Of a stretch of DNA of 64,000 bases, positions 25,565 through 34,434 are shown piece after piece (the stretch's first letter is position 1; every line of letters begins with the position of its first letter). The notes under the pieces are model-generated. The model searched no databases. It saw only the letters and a list, made by a program, of their open reading frames with translations, and was not told where the DNA came from. The stretch is from Pedobacter aquae (lineage in GTDB: Bacteria; Bacteroidota; Bacteroidia; Sphingobacteriales; Sphingobacteriaceae). The position numbers were made by a program, and so were the translations under genes. Location of the stretch: positions 1,178,001 through 1,242,000 of the forward strand of contig NZ_CP043329.1 of assembly GCF_008195825.1 (NCBI RefSeq). The letters run 5' to 3'.

Positions 25565-27108
25565 AAAGGCGGGTCTTCATCATTATCCCAATTCTTAGGT
25601 TTTAGGGTGATGCTCTCAAACTGTGTAGAAGGACTTATTCCTGAGAAAGGATCTACTTGGGTATCTTTACTGCCCATGGATCCAAATCCGTCATCTAAAT
25701 CAGTAAATTTCACATATTTACCAATAAATCTTAGTTGAACAGTACCTGTTTCACCATTTCTATGTTTAGCGATGATTACCTCACCAACGCCGGCAGTAGA
25801 ATTACCATTTTCATCTTGTTCTAAACCGTAATATTCTGGTCGGTATAAGAATAATACCATATCCGCATCCTGTTCAATAGCACCAGATTCACGCAAATCT
25901 GATAGCATAGGTCTTTTAGAACCACCCGGACGATTTTCTACCGCTCTACTTAATTGTGAAAGTGCAATAACAGGTACGTTAAGCTCTTTAGCAACTTGCT
26001 TTAAAGCTCTTGAAATACTTGAAATCTCTTGCTCACGGTTACCGCCACCTTTACCATCAGCCTTACCTTGCATCAACTGCAAGTAATCGATGATAATCAT
26101 CTGAATATCGTATTGAGATTTTAGTCGTCTACATTTAGCTCTAAACTCAAAAACGTTAAGTGCTGGGGTATCATCAATAATTAGTGGTGCTTCACTTAAA
26201 TTACCAATTTTAGAAGTTAACTGATGCCACTCCCAATCTAATAAATTTCCCTTTCTGATTTTTTCTTGCTCTATTTCTGCCTCACCAGCAATTAAACGAT
26301 TGGTTAATTGAACAGAAGACATCTCTAGAGAGAAAACAACTACCGGTTTGTTAAATTGTACAGCAGCATTTCTAGCGCAGCTTAAAACGAAAGCTGTTTT
26401 ACCCATCGCTGGACGAGCAGCTATAATCACTAAATCAGATTTTTGCCAGCCATTGGTCATCCTATCTAAAGCCGTAAAGCCAGAAGGAACACCTGTTAAA
26501 GAATCGTCTTTATCTTTTAAAGACTCTAACATTTTTAGAGATTCTTTAACGATATCATCCATTTTACGAGAATCTCTTCTCAAGTTATTTTGGGCAATAT
26601 CAAAAAGGTTTTTCTCTGCATAATCTAAGAGTTCAAAAACGTCGCTGGTATCTTCATAAGACTGGTTAATAATATCTGTAGAAATTCTAATCAACTCTCT
26701 TTGAATAAATTTCTGGGAGATGATACGAGCGTGATACTCAATATTAGCTGCAGAAGCAACACGGTTAGTAAGTTCTGTGATATAGTAAGCACCACCCACC
26801 ATCTCAATATCGCCTTGTTTTCTTAATTGGGCGGTAACGGTTAAAATATCTACCGGAGATGATTGCGTAAATAATGTTTGTATAGCTTCAAATATTTTCT
26901 GATGCGCATCTTTATAAAAAACATTAGGCTTTAAAATATCGATAACAGCAGATAGGGCATCTTTCTCTAACATCAAAGCTCCTAAAACAGCTTCTTCAAG
27001 GTCTAAAGCTTGTGGCGGTAATTTACCTAAACCAGAAACCATAGAACTTAATCTGTTTCTTTTATCTTTCGATAGGGGAGACTTATTGGATTCGGCTTCT
27101 AAACTCAT
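25561..27108 (-). CDS. dnaB: Replicative DNA helicase DnaB
   Basis: The 515-residue hexameric 5'-3' helicase of the replication fork. The N-terminal primase-interacting domain (about 30-140) begins PPQALDLEEAVLGALM. The RecA-like domain has Walker A IIAARPAMGKTAF, then VVFSLEMSS, Walker B IQMIIIDYLQLM, and LSQLSRAVENRPGGSKRP. The C-terminal tail from about residue 470 is acidic and variable. No intein interrupts it. A 266-bp gap to divergent rlmB holds the promoters. Confidence 0.95.
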   Translation of the reverse strand: MSLEAESNKSPLSKDKRNRLSSMVSGLGKLPPQALDLEEAVLGALMLEKDALSAVIDILKPNVFYKDAHQKIFEAIQTLFTQSSPVDILTVTAQLRKQGDIEMVGGAYYITELTNRVASAANIEYHARIISQKFIQRELIRISTDIINQSYEDTSDVFELLDYAEKNLFDIAQNNLRRDSRKMDDIVKESLKMLESLKDKDDSLTGVPSGFTALDRMTNGWQKSDLVIIAARPAMGKTAFVLSCARNAAVQFNKPVVVFSLEMSSVQLTNRLIAGEAEIEQEKIRKGNLLDWEWHQLTSKIGNLSEAPLIIDDTPALNVFEFRAKCRRLKSQYDIQMIIIDYLQLMQGKADGKGGGNREQEISSISRALKQVAKELNVPVIALSQLSRAVENRPGGSKRPMLSDLRESGAIEQDADMVLFLYRPEYYGLEQDENGNSTAGVGEVIIAKHRNGETGTVQLRFIGKYVKFTDLDDGFGSMGSKDTQVDPFSGISPSTQFESITLKPKNWDNDEDPPF

Positions 27109-27374
27109 AACTACAAAAATATATAAATTTCCTGCATCATGTGTAAGAGTTCTTAACTATGCAAGCATAGTAAATTTAAAAACCTCATAATTAAAAGGCA
27201 TTTATCATGAGTATTCAACACTCGGATGTTCATAAGCTGTTGATAAACAAAATAAAGCGGCTTTAAGATATCAACATGGGCTTGTTGATAAAAAGTGGTA
27301 CTGTTAACTTATAAAAATAACTTCTTGATAGAAGGGCTTTCAGCCTGTAAAAAAACGCTATCTTTACCACAATT
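27109..27374. other. Divergent promoter region between dnaB and rlmB
   Basis: No gene is seen. The stretch has two loose ctgttgataaacaa / cttgttgataaaaag direct repeats (27236-27296). A TATCTTTA near -7 box (27359-27366) lies 8 nt before the rlmB start, and it is one mismatch from consensus. Confidence 0.4.
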
Positions 27375-28154
27375 ATGGATAGAAATTTTCAAAGACAGCC
27401 AAAAGAATCTAATCAGATGATTTTTGGTATAAGAGCAGTTATTGAAGCTATAAAATCTGGTAAAGACATAGAGTCTTTATTTTTACAAAGAGGTATAGCT
27501 GGCGGCTTAATGTCTGAATTGAAAACCATATTAAGAGAATATGATATTCCTTCGCAGCAAGTACCTGTAGAGAAATTAAACCGAATTACGGCTAAAAATC
27601 ACCAAGGTGCTATCGCTTTTATATCGCCTATAACTTATCAAAAAATTGAAGATATCATTCCTACTATTTTTGAGAATGGCGAAGTTCCTTTGATTCTTAT
27701 TTTAGATGGGATAACTGATGTTAGGAATTTTGGGGCTATTGTACGTACCGCAGAATGTTCTGGTGTACATGCCATTGTTGTCCCTAAAAAAGGCTCAGCT
27801 CAAATTAATCCAGATGCGGTTAAAACATCGGCAGGAGCATTGTATAAAGTGCCGATTTGCCGACATGATAATTTGCTGAGCATTGCCAGATTTTTAAAAG
27901 ACTCTGGCTTACAAGTGGTGTCTTGCACAGAAAAAACAGATGATTTCATTTATAAACCCGATTATACAGCACCTACAGCTGTAATTATGGGAGCAGAAGA
28001 TGAAGGTATCTCATTCGATTTAATCAGAAACTCTGATTACCTAACCAAAATTCCCATGATGGGAGAGATAGAAAGTTTAAATGTTTCTGTATCTGCCGGC
28101 ATTATTTTGTATGAAGTGGTAAGGCAAAGGGTAGGAGCTTCTGCTTCTCAATAA
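27375..28154 (+). CDS. rlmB: 23S rRNA (guanosine-2'-O-)-methyltransferase RlmB (SpoU/TrmH family)
   Basis: The 259-residue SPOUT methyltransferase uses SAM to methylate a ribose in 23S rRNA. An N-terminal substrate-binding domain (about 15-90, MIFGIRAVIEAIKSG) precedes the knotted domain with motif 1 NFGAIVRTAE (118-127), motif 2 IVMGAEDEGI (near 207) and motif 3 ESLNVSVSAG (233-242). Length and the N-terminal domain point to RlmB rather than TrmH. It is monocistronic, followed by a long repeat cluster. Confidence 0.9.
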   Translation: MDRNFQRQPKESNQMIFGIRAVIEAIKSGKDIESLFLQRGIAGGLMSELKTILREYDIPSQQVPVEKLNRITAKNHQGAIAFISPITYQKIEDIIPTIFENGEVPLILILDGITDVRNFGAIVRTAECSGVHAIVVPKKGSAQINPDAVKTSAGALYKVPICRHDNLLSIARFLKDSGLQVVSCTEKTDDFIYKPDYTAPTAVIMGAEDEGISFDLIRNSDYLTKIPMMGEIESLNVSVSAGIILYEVVRQRVGASASQ

Positions 28155-28174
28155 ACTCATCGAAGTTTAACAGT

Positions 28175-28581
28175 TTTGTCATAGCGAACGCAGTGAAGCT
28201 ATCCCTTCATACAGGTCTTCATTATTTGTCATAGCGAACGCAGTGAAGCTATCTCTCAATGTAACTTTTAAGAAAGACTGCTTCGTTTCCTCGCAGTGAC
28301 AAATCCTATTATTTTGTCATAGCGAACGCAGTGAAGCTATCTCTTCATACAGGTCTTCATTATTTTGTCATAGCGAACGCAGTGAAGCTATCTCTTCATG
28401 CAGGTCTTCATTATTTTGTCATAGCGAATGCAGTGAAGCTATCTCTTCATACAGGTCTTCATTATTTGTCATAGCGAACGCAGTGAAGCTATCTCTCAAT
28501 GTAACTTTTAAGAAAGACTACTTCGTTTCCTCGCAGTGACAAATCCTATTATTTTGTCATAGCGAACGCAGTGAAGCTATC
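28175..28581. repeat. Cluster of seven direct repeats (29-bp core)
   Basis: Seven copies of tttgtcatagcgaacgcagt plus gaagctatc start at 28175, 28225, 28313, 28364, 28415, 28465 and 28553. Spacings are 50, 88, 51, 51, 50 and 88 bp. The intervening DNA is repeated too: a ttcatacaggtcttcatta unit for the short spacings and a caatgtaacttttaagaaag unit for the 88-bp spacings. So a 240-bp block is itself duplicated. The only core variation is one C-to-T in copy 5. It is non-coding and not CRISPR. Confidence 0.85.
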
Positions 28582-28663
28582 TCTAAAAGGTAAGAGGTAA
28601 GCTTCGCTCTTGATGATTACAAAAGTAGAAAGATGATACTACCTAAAAAGTATTTTAATTTAC

Positions 28664-29148
28664 CTCCTCCTGCACCTCCTCCAAGAGGAGGACACCTTGC
28701 AAATGGCTTAGGAATAAGCGATGATAAGAAATATTGTCGCTGCGAGATACAAAGAAGTCTCTTTGTTTATATATTCTAAAAGAGATAGCTTCACTGCGTT
28801 CGCTATGACAAAGCGTTTGTCACTGCGAGGAACGTGGCAGTCTAGCTTCACTATGTTCGCTATGACAAGATTAAATGCTTTTACCTCCTCCAAGAGGAGG
28901 ACACCTTGCAAATGGGTTAGGAATAAAAGATGATAAGAAATATTGTCGCTGCGAGATACGAAGAAGTCTCTTTGTTTATATATTCTAAAAGAGATAGCTT
29001 CACTGCGTTCGCTATGACAAAGCGTTTGTCACTGCGAGGAACGTGGCAGTCTAGCTTCACTGTGTTCGCTATGACAAGATTAAATACTTTTACTTCTTCC
29101 TACACCTCCTCCAAGAGGAGGACACCTTGCAAATGTATTAGGAATAGC
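28664..29148. repeat. Tandem ~209-bp repeat, two full copies plus a partial third
   Basis: The unit recurs with a 209-bp period (ccaagaggagg at 28681, 28890 and, with a 12-bp insertion, 29111). Each unit starts with a perfect hairpin cctcctc-caa-gaggagg. It also carries gatagcttcactgcgttcgc, the reverse complement of the core repeated seven times at 28175-28581, plus a second weaker inverted copy. Reading frames across it are products of the repeat and not credible proteins. Confidence 0.85.
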
Positions 29149-29273
29149 CTATCTTTAAAATACAGGCTAAAAGAAAAAAGCTTCGTTTCGCAAATGAGAA
29201 AACCTAAACATCCACCTTTCAGGCTCTTTTAACTTTATACTTTTTACTTTCTACTTTTTACGACTTATAACTC

Positions 29274-30356
29274 CTAAATAAACTTGCTTCCAAACTTGTG
29301 CTTAACATCTGCAACTACTTGTTTCACATGTTGCTCGTTATTTCTTGGGCAAATTAATAGGGTATTGTTAGATTCTACCACGATATAATCATGTAAACCT
29401 TCTAAAATCACCAGTTTATCAGAGGGTACATTTACCATGCAGTTAGAAGAATCGTACATCATGACTTTTTCTGAATTGATGACAGCATTACCTACATAAT
29501 CTTTCTCAGAAAGGTCGTAAACAGAAGCCCATGTACCTAAATCAGACCAGCCAAAATCTGCTGGCATAACATATACGTTTTCTGCTTTCTCCATTACACC
29601 ATAATCTATAGAGATATTAACACACTTCTGGAAACCAGCTTGTATATATTCTTTTTCTCTTGGGGTATTGTAATGCTTTTCGCCTTCACTAAATATCTCA
29701 GCAATATCTGGTAAAAACTGATTGAAAGATTTAGCAATAGCTTTGGCAGACCATACAAATATGCCGGCATTCCATAAGAAATCGCCACTAGCTAAGAAAG
29801 TTTCTGCAATTTCAAGACTAGGTTTTTCTGTAAAAGTTTTAACCTTATGTAGGTTATCAAGCAAAGTTTTATCTGAATATTGGATATAGCCATAACCCGT
29901 ATCTGGTCTAGATGGTTTAATACCTAGGGTAATTAAACAATCGTGTTTGCTGGCAGCATCTAAAGCTTTATTGATGATTTCAACAAAGTTTTCTGTATCT
30001 AAAATTAAATGATCAGACGGTGCTACAATAATATTAGCATCAGCATCAATGAGCTTTATTTTAGCCGTACCATAAGCAATACAAGGTGCTGTATTACGCA
30101 TAATAGGCTCGCAAATAATTTGATGGTCTTGTAAATCGGGAAGGTGTTCTTTAACCAAATCAAAATAACTTTCATTGGTTAAAATAAAGATATTTTCTTT
30201 GGGTAATATCTTTAAAAATCTATCGTAGGTATTTTGTATTAAACTTTTGCCGGTTCCTAAAATATCTAAAAATTGTTTAGGATAAGTGGTTCTGCTAACT
30301 GGCCAAAAACGACTGCCAATACCGCCAGCCATGATAAGTGCAAAATTCTTGCTCAT
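29274..30356 (-). CDS. manC: Mannose-1-phosphate guanylyltransferase
   Basis: The 360-residue nucleotidyltransferase makes GDP-mannose from GTP and mannose-1-phosphate. The N-terminal signature MAGGIGSRFWPVSRTTYPKQ (9-28) and VAPSDHLI are diagnostic, and FTEKPSLEIAETFLASGDFL forms the mannose-phosphate-binding region. It lacks the C-terminal cupin isomerase domain of bifunctional ManC/AlgA, as is common in Bacteroidota. It follows kdsD by 2 bp, so the two are an operon supplying sugar precursors for the cell surface. Confidence 0.92.
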   Translation of the reverse strand: MSKNFALIMAGGIGSRFWPVSRTTYPKQFLDILGTGKSLIQNTYDRFLKILPKENIFILTNESYFDLVKEHLPDLQDHQIICEPIMRNTAPCIAYGTAKIKLIDADANIIVAPSDHLILDTENFVEIINKALDAASKHDCLITLGIKPSRPDTGYGYIQYSDKTLLDNLHKVKTFTEKPSLEIAETFLASGDFLWNAGIFVWSAKAIAKSFNQFLPDIAEIFSEGEKHYNTPREKEYIQAGFQKCVNISIDYGVMEKAENVYVMPADFGWSDLGTWASVYDLSEKDYVGNAVINSEKVMMYDSSNCMVNVPSDKLVILEGLHDYIVVESNNTLLICPRNNEQHVKQVVADVKHKFGSKFI

Positions 30357-30358
30357 TT

Positions 30359-31324
30359 TTATATAATTCCCTCTTTAAGTAAATCATGCAAATGTATCAC
30401 ACCATTATAGTTATGGTCTTTAGTCACAATAAGCTGTGTAATATTATGCTGTTTCATCAATTTTAATGCATTAACCGCTAATTCATCACTTGCTATGGTT
30501 TTTGGTTGAGCATGCATGATGTCTTTGGCAGATAATTCATCAAAGTAAGTAAATTTTTCCATCATTCTTCGTAAATCTCCATCAGTAATTACACCTTTTA
30601 ATTCATTTTCTAATGTTACAGCAACCACACCAAGTCTTTTTTTCGTGATTTCTAAAATAACTTCTCTAATACTTGCATCAGGATGAACTTCTGGTTTTTC
30701 ATTTAAAACCGATAAATCTTGTACTTTTAGGTATAAGCGTTTTCCTAACGAACCGCCGGGATGATATTTCGCAAAATCTGCACTGCTAAAAGCTCTGCAT
30801 TCTAATAAAGCTACTGCCAAAGCATCGCCCATAGCTAACTGGGCGGTGGTGCTGGTAGTAGGGGCTAAATTATGCGGACAAGCCTCTGTTTCTACAGTAA
30901 CATCTAATTTATAATCAGATTGTTGCGCTAAATAAGATTGCATATCGCCTACAATACAGGCTAGTTTATTGTCTGCTTGTTTCAATAGCGGAATTAAAAC
31001 TTTAATCTCTGCTGTATTACCACTTTTTGATAAGCATATCACCAAATCATCTTTTTGTATGATGCCTAAATCACCATGAATAGCATCGGCAGCATGCATA
31101 AATATAGCGGGCGTTCCGGTAGAGTTAAACGTGGCCACAATTTTTTGTGCGATGATAGCACTTTTACCAACGCCAGTCATAATAACCCTTCCTTTAAGAT
31201 TTAATATCGCCTCAACAAGATGATAAAAATCATGATTTAATTTATAAGATAAATTTAGAATCGCCTGTGATTCAGTCACTAAGGTTCTTTTGGCTATATC
31301 AAGAATTTCTTGAGGTGATTTCAA
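30359..31324 (-). CDS. kdsD: D-arabinose 5-phosphate isomerase (KpsF/GutQ/KdsD family)
   Basis: The 321-residue enzyme interconverts ribulose-5-phosphate and arabinose-5-phosphate, the entry step to Kdo. A SIS domain (about 35-170) has GRVIMTGVGKSAIIAQKIVA, SKSGNTAEIK and the conserved CPHNLAPTTSTTAQLAMGDA. Two CBS domains follow (about 200-321, ITDGDLRRMM, ITQLIVTKDHNYNGVIHLHD). Together with kdsA 2.3 kb away it provides the Kdo pathway. It is divergent from recQ. Confidence 0.92.
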   Translation of the reverse strand: MKSPQEILDIAKRTLVTESQAILNLSYKLNHDFYHLVEAILNLKGRVIMTGVGKSAIIAQKIVATFNSTGTPAIFMHAADAIHGDLGIIQKDDLVICLSKSGNTAEIKVLIPLLKQADNKLACIVGDMQSYLAQQSDYKLDVTVETEACPHNLAPTTSTTAQLAMGDALAVALLECRAFSSADFAKYHPGGSLGKRLYLKVQDLSVLNEKPEVHPDASIREVILEITKKRLGVVAVTLENELKGVITDGDLRRMMEKFTYFDELSAKDIMHAQPKTIASDELAVNALKLMKQHNITQLIVTKDHNYNGVIHLHDLLKEGII

Positions 31325-31415
31325 AATGAAAAAAGTTTAAATTTTAATGTTATATAATCACAAAAATATGTTATTTTGATGTTTAAAATTAGCATAGGTT
31401 AATTTTTCCTTAAAA

Positions 31416-33605
31416 ATGCAGATTAAAAAATCATTAATTGATAATTTACAAACGTTTTTTGGCTTTGATAATTTCAAAGGAGACCAGGAAGCTATTATAA
31501 CCAGTATCTTAGAAAAGAAGGATACCTTTGTTATTATGCCAACTGGAGGCGGTAAATCTATCTGTTACCAGTTACCAGCGCTTATGAGCGAAGGTACAGC
31601 AATTGTTATCTCTCCGTTAATTGCCTTGATGAAAAATCAGGTTGACCAATTAAGGGCTTTTGGAGGTTATGATAGTATTGCGCACTTTTTAAATTCATCT
31701 TTAACCAAAACAGAAATCACAAAAGTTAAAGAAGATGTAACTGCTGGGCAAACCAAGCTCTTATATGTTGCGCCAGAATCTTTAACAAAACAAGAAAATA
31801 TAGACTTCTTAAAATCTATAACGGTTTCTTTTGTGGCTGTAGATGAAGCCCATTGTATATCAGAATGGGGACATGATTTTAGACCTGAGTACAGAAAAAT
31901 CCGTCAGGTAATCAATAATATTAGAGAAAATATACCTGTTATTGCTTTAACGGCAACAGCAACACCAAAGGTACAGCATGATATTCAGAAGAATTTGCAG
32001 ATGACTAAAGCAAATATCTTCAAATCATCTTTTAACCGCCCTAATCTTTATTACGAGGTAAAACCTAAATCTGATGTTTTAAAAGAAATCATCAGGTATG
32101 TAAAAAGCAATCTTGGAAAATCTGGTATTGTTTACTGTTTAAGCCGTAAAAAGGTTGAAGAGGTAGCTAATGCTTTAGAGATAAATGGTGTTAAATCTTT
32201 ACCCTATCATGCTGGTTTAGACCCTAAAGTAAGAGCCGATACACAAGATAAATTCTTGATGGAAGATGTGGATGTAATAGTGGCTACCATTGCCTTTGGT
32301 ATGGGTATAGATAAACCTGATGTACGATATGTGATACACCATGATATTCCTAAAAGTATGGAAGGCTATTACCAAGAAACGGGTAGGGCAGGTAGAGATG
32401 GAGGAGAAGGGCATTGTTTAGCTTTCTATTCTGATAAAGACGTAGAAAAGCTAGCTAAGTTTATGAAAGATAAGCCTGTTTCTGAAAGAGAAATAGGTAC
32501 GCAAATATTAAAAGAAGTTATAGATTACTCTGAATCTGCCGTTTGTAGAAGAAAACAAATTCTGCATTATTTTGGAGAAAACTTTAACGAGGCAGGTTGT
32601 AACAATATGTGTGATAACTGCCGGGCACAAAAACAATCTTTTAATGCTGAAGAGCATTTAAGTAAAGTGCTAAATATGGTGCAAGAATTTGGCGAAAAGT
32701 TTGACGACCATTATGTCATTAACGTATTGATGGGACAAGAAACCGCACAAATTCAGTCTTATAAGCATCACCAATCCTCATATTTTGCTTCTGGCAAAGC
32801 AGAAGGCTTATTTTTATGGAAATCTGTTCTTAGACAAGCTGTTTTAAATAATTTCTTAGCTAAAGATGTAGATAATTTTGGTTTGTTAAGGTTAACCAAA
32901 AACGGTCAGTCTTACCTTACTAGTCCTTACGCTTTAAGGTTTGTGATGAACAGACCTATGGATATCCCTGAAAAGGATGATGATTCAGCTGTGCAACATG
33001 GTAGCGGCGCTTTAGATACGCAGCTCTTGCAGATGTTAAAAGACTTAAGGAAGAAAATCGCTAAGCAAAAAAATCTGCCTCCTTTTGTTATCTTCCAAGA
33101 TCCATCTTTAGAAGAAATGTGTACGCATTATCCTATCAATATGGATGAGCTGAAACATATCTCTGGCGTTGGTAATGGTAAAGCTTCTAAATTTGGAACT
33201 CCTTTTATAGAACTGATCAATAAATATGTTGAAGATAATGATATTGATAGGCCAATAGATTTTGTTGTTAAAACAACAGCTAATAAATCTGCTTTAAAGG
33301 TTTCTATCATCCAAAATATTGACAGACAAATTTCTTTAGAAGATATAGCGGCGTCTAAAGGCATTACTTATGAAGAAATACTGAAAGAAGTAGAATCTAT
33401 TGTAAGTTCTGGTACCAAGTTAAACTTGAACTATTTTATTGATGAGGTTATTGATGAAGATAGACAAGACGAAGTATTTGATTACTTTAAAACCGCAGAA
33501 GTAGACTCTATTGATAAAGCTTTAGAAGATTTAGGTTCTGATGATTATAACCGCGAAGAAATACAATTAATGAGAATCAAGTTTATGTCTGAGTTAGGAA
33601 ACTAA
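31416..33605 (+). CDS. recQ: ATP-dependent DNA helicase RecQ
   Basis: The 729-residue SF2 3'-5' helicase acts in recombination and replication repair. Motif I MPTGGGKSICYQ, motif II VDEAHCISEWGHDFRP, motif III ALTATATPKV and motif VI YYQETGRAGRDG are complete. The RQC zinc site is visible as CRRKQILHYFG followed by CNNMCDNC. A winged-helix and an HRDC domain (LKDLRKKIAKQKNLPPFVIF, SGVGNGKASKFG) follow. A roughly 110-residue C-terminal extension typical of Bacteroidota RecQ completes it. kdsA begins 20 bp downstream and is probably co-transcribed. Confidence 0.95.
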   Translation: MQIKKSLIDNLQTFFGFDNFKGDQEAIITSILEKKDTFVIMPTGGGKSICYQLPALMSEGTAIVISPLIALMKNQVDQLRAFGGYDSIAHFLNSSLTKTEITKVKEDVTAGQTKLLYVAPESLTKQENIDFLKSITVSFVAVDEAHCISEWGHDFRPEYRKIRQVINNIRENIPVIALTATATPKVQHDIQKNLQMTKANIFKSSFNRPNLYYEVKPKSDVLKEIIRYVKSNLGKSGIVYCLSRKKVEEVANALEINGVKSLPYHAGLDPKVRADTQDKFLMEDVDVIVATIAFGMGIDKPDVRYVIHHDIPKSMEGYYQETGRAGRDGGEGHCLAFYSDKDVEKLAKFMKDKPVSEREIGTQILKEVIDYSESAVCRRKQILHYFGENFNEAGCNNMCDNCRAQKQSFNAEEHLSKVLNMVQEFGEKFDDHYVINVLMGQETAQIQSYKHHQSSYFASGKAEGLFLWKSVLRQAVLNNFLAKDVDNFGLLRLTKNGQSYLTSPYALRFVMNRPMDIPEKDDDSAVQHGSGALDTQLLQMLKDLRKKIAKQKNLPPFVIFQDPSLEEMCTHYPINMDELKHISGVGNGKASKFGTPFIELINKYVEDNDIDRPIDFVVKTTANKSALKVSIIQNIDRQISLEDIAASKGITYEEILKEVESIVSSGTKLNLNYFIDEVIDEDRQDEVFDYFKTAEVDSIDKALEDLGSDDYNREEIQLMRIKFMSELGN

Positions 33606-33624
33606 AACATAAACTTATAGCAAC

Positions 33625-34434
33625 ATGATGAAACTAGACAAATTAAAACACACCCATACCAACAATTTCTTCTTAATGGCTGGCCCTTGCGCTATAGAAG
33701 GTGAGGATATAGCTTTAAGAATAGCTGAAAGAATTGTTGAGCTTACCGATAAGCTGCAAATACCTTTCATTTTTAAAGGTTCTTTTAAAAAAGCCAACCG
33801 CTCTAGGGTTGATTCTTTTACGGGCATTGGTGATGAAAAAGCACTAAAAATACTACAAAAAGTTTCTCAAACTTTTGATGTACCTACGGTAACTGATATA
33901 CACGAAAGTACGGATGCAGCAATGGCCGCAGCTTATGTAGATGTTCTGCAAATACCTGCTTTTTTATGTCGACAAACAGATTTACTGATAGCAGCTGCAC
34001 AAACAGGCAAATATGTAAATGTTAAAAAGGGACAGTTTTTATCTGCTGGCTCTATGAAATTTGCTGTAGATAAAATTAAAGATGCAGGAAATAATAACGT
34101 TATCTTAACAGATAGAGGTAATACCTTTGGATATCAGGATTTAATCGTTGATTTTAGGGGGATACCAGAAATGAGAAGTTTTGATGTGCCTGTGGTGATG
34201 GATTGTACACACTCTTTACAGCAGCCCAATCAAACATCGGGGATTACAGGCGGTAAACCTGCCTTAATAGAAACCATTGCTAAAGCTGCTATTGCTGTTG
34301 GTGCTGATGGACTTTTTATAGAAACACACCCCGACCCAAAAAATGCCAAATCTGATGGTGCGAATATGTTACCATTAGATTTATTGGAAGATTTGTTAAA
34401 GAAATTAATCAGAATTAGAGAAGCTATTATTTAA
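33625..34434 (+). CDS. kdsA: 3-deoxy-8-phosphooctulonate (Kdo-8-P) synthase
   Basis: The 269-residue aldolase joins PEP and arabinose-5-phosphate to Kdo-8-phosphate for lipid A core synthesis. It shows FFLMAGPCAIEGED near the N-terminus, IPFIFKGSFKKANRSR, VTDIHE, LQIPAFLCRQTDL and GLFIETHPDPKNAKSDGAN. The segment DRGNTFGYQDLIVDFRG contains Asn where metal-independent enzymes have it in place of the metal-binding Cys, which suggests the non-metal class. Two adjacent ATG codons are possible starts. Its 3' end overlaps the convergent PorE-like gene by 8 bp. Confidence 0.94.
   Translation: MMKLDKLKHTHTNNFFLMAGPCAIEGEDIALRIAERIVELTDKLQIPFIFKGSFKKANRSRVDSFTGIGDEKALKILQKVSQTFDVPTVTDIHESTDAAMAAAYVDVLQIPAFLCRQTDLLIAAAQTGKYVNVKKGQFLSAGSMKFAVDKIKDAGNNNVILTDRGNTFGYQDLIVDFRGIPEMRSFDVPVVMDCTHSLQQPNQTSGITGGKPALIETIAKAAIAVGADGLFIETHPDPKNAKSDGANMLPLDLLEDLLKKLIRIREAII

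Noticed and set aside
28175-28581. CRISPR-like array (29-bp repeats with short spacers)
   Set aside because: The intervals between repeats are themselves repeats of only two sequences, not unique spacers, and no cas gene is near.
28721-29232. Two similar proteins of 70 and 100 residues on the plus strand
   Set aside because: They are translations of the 209-bp tandem repeat, share its period and have no start context or family support.
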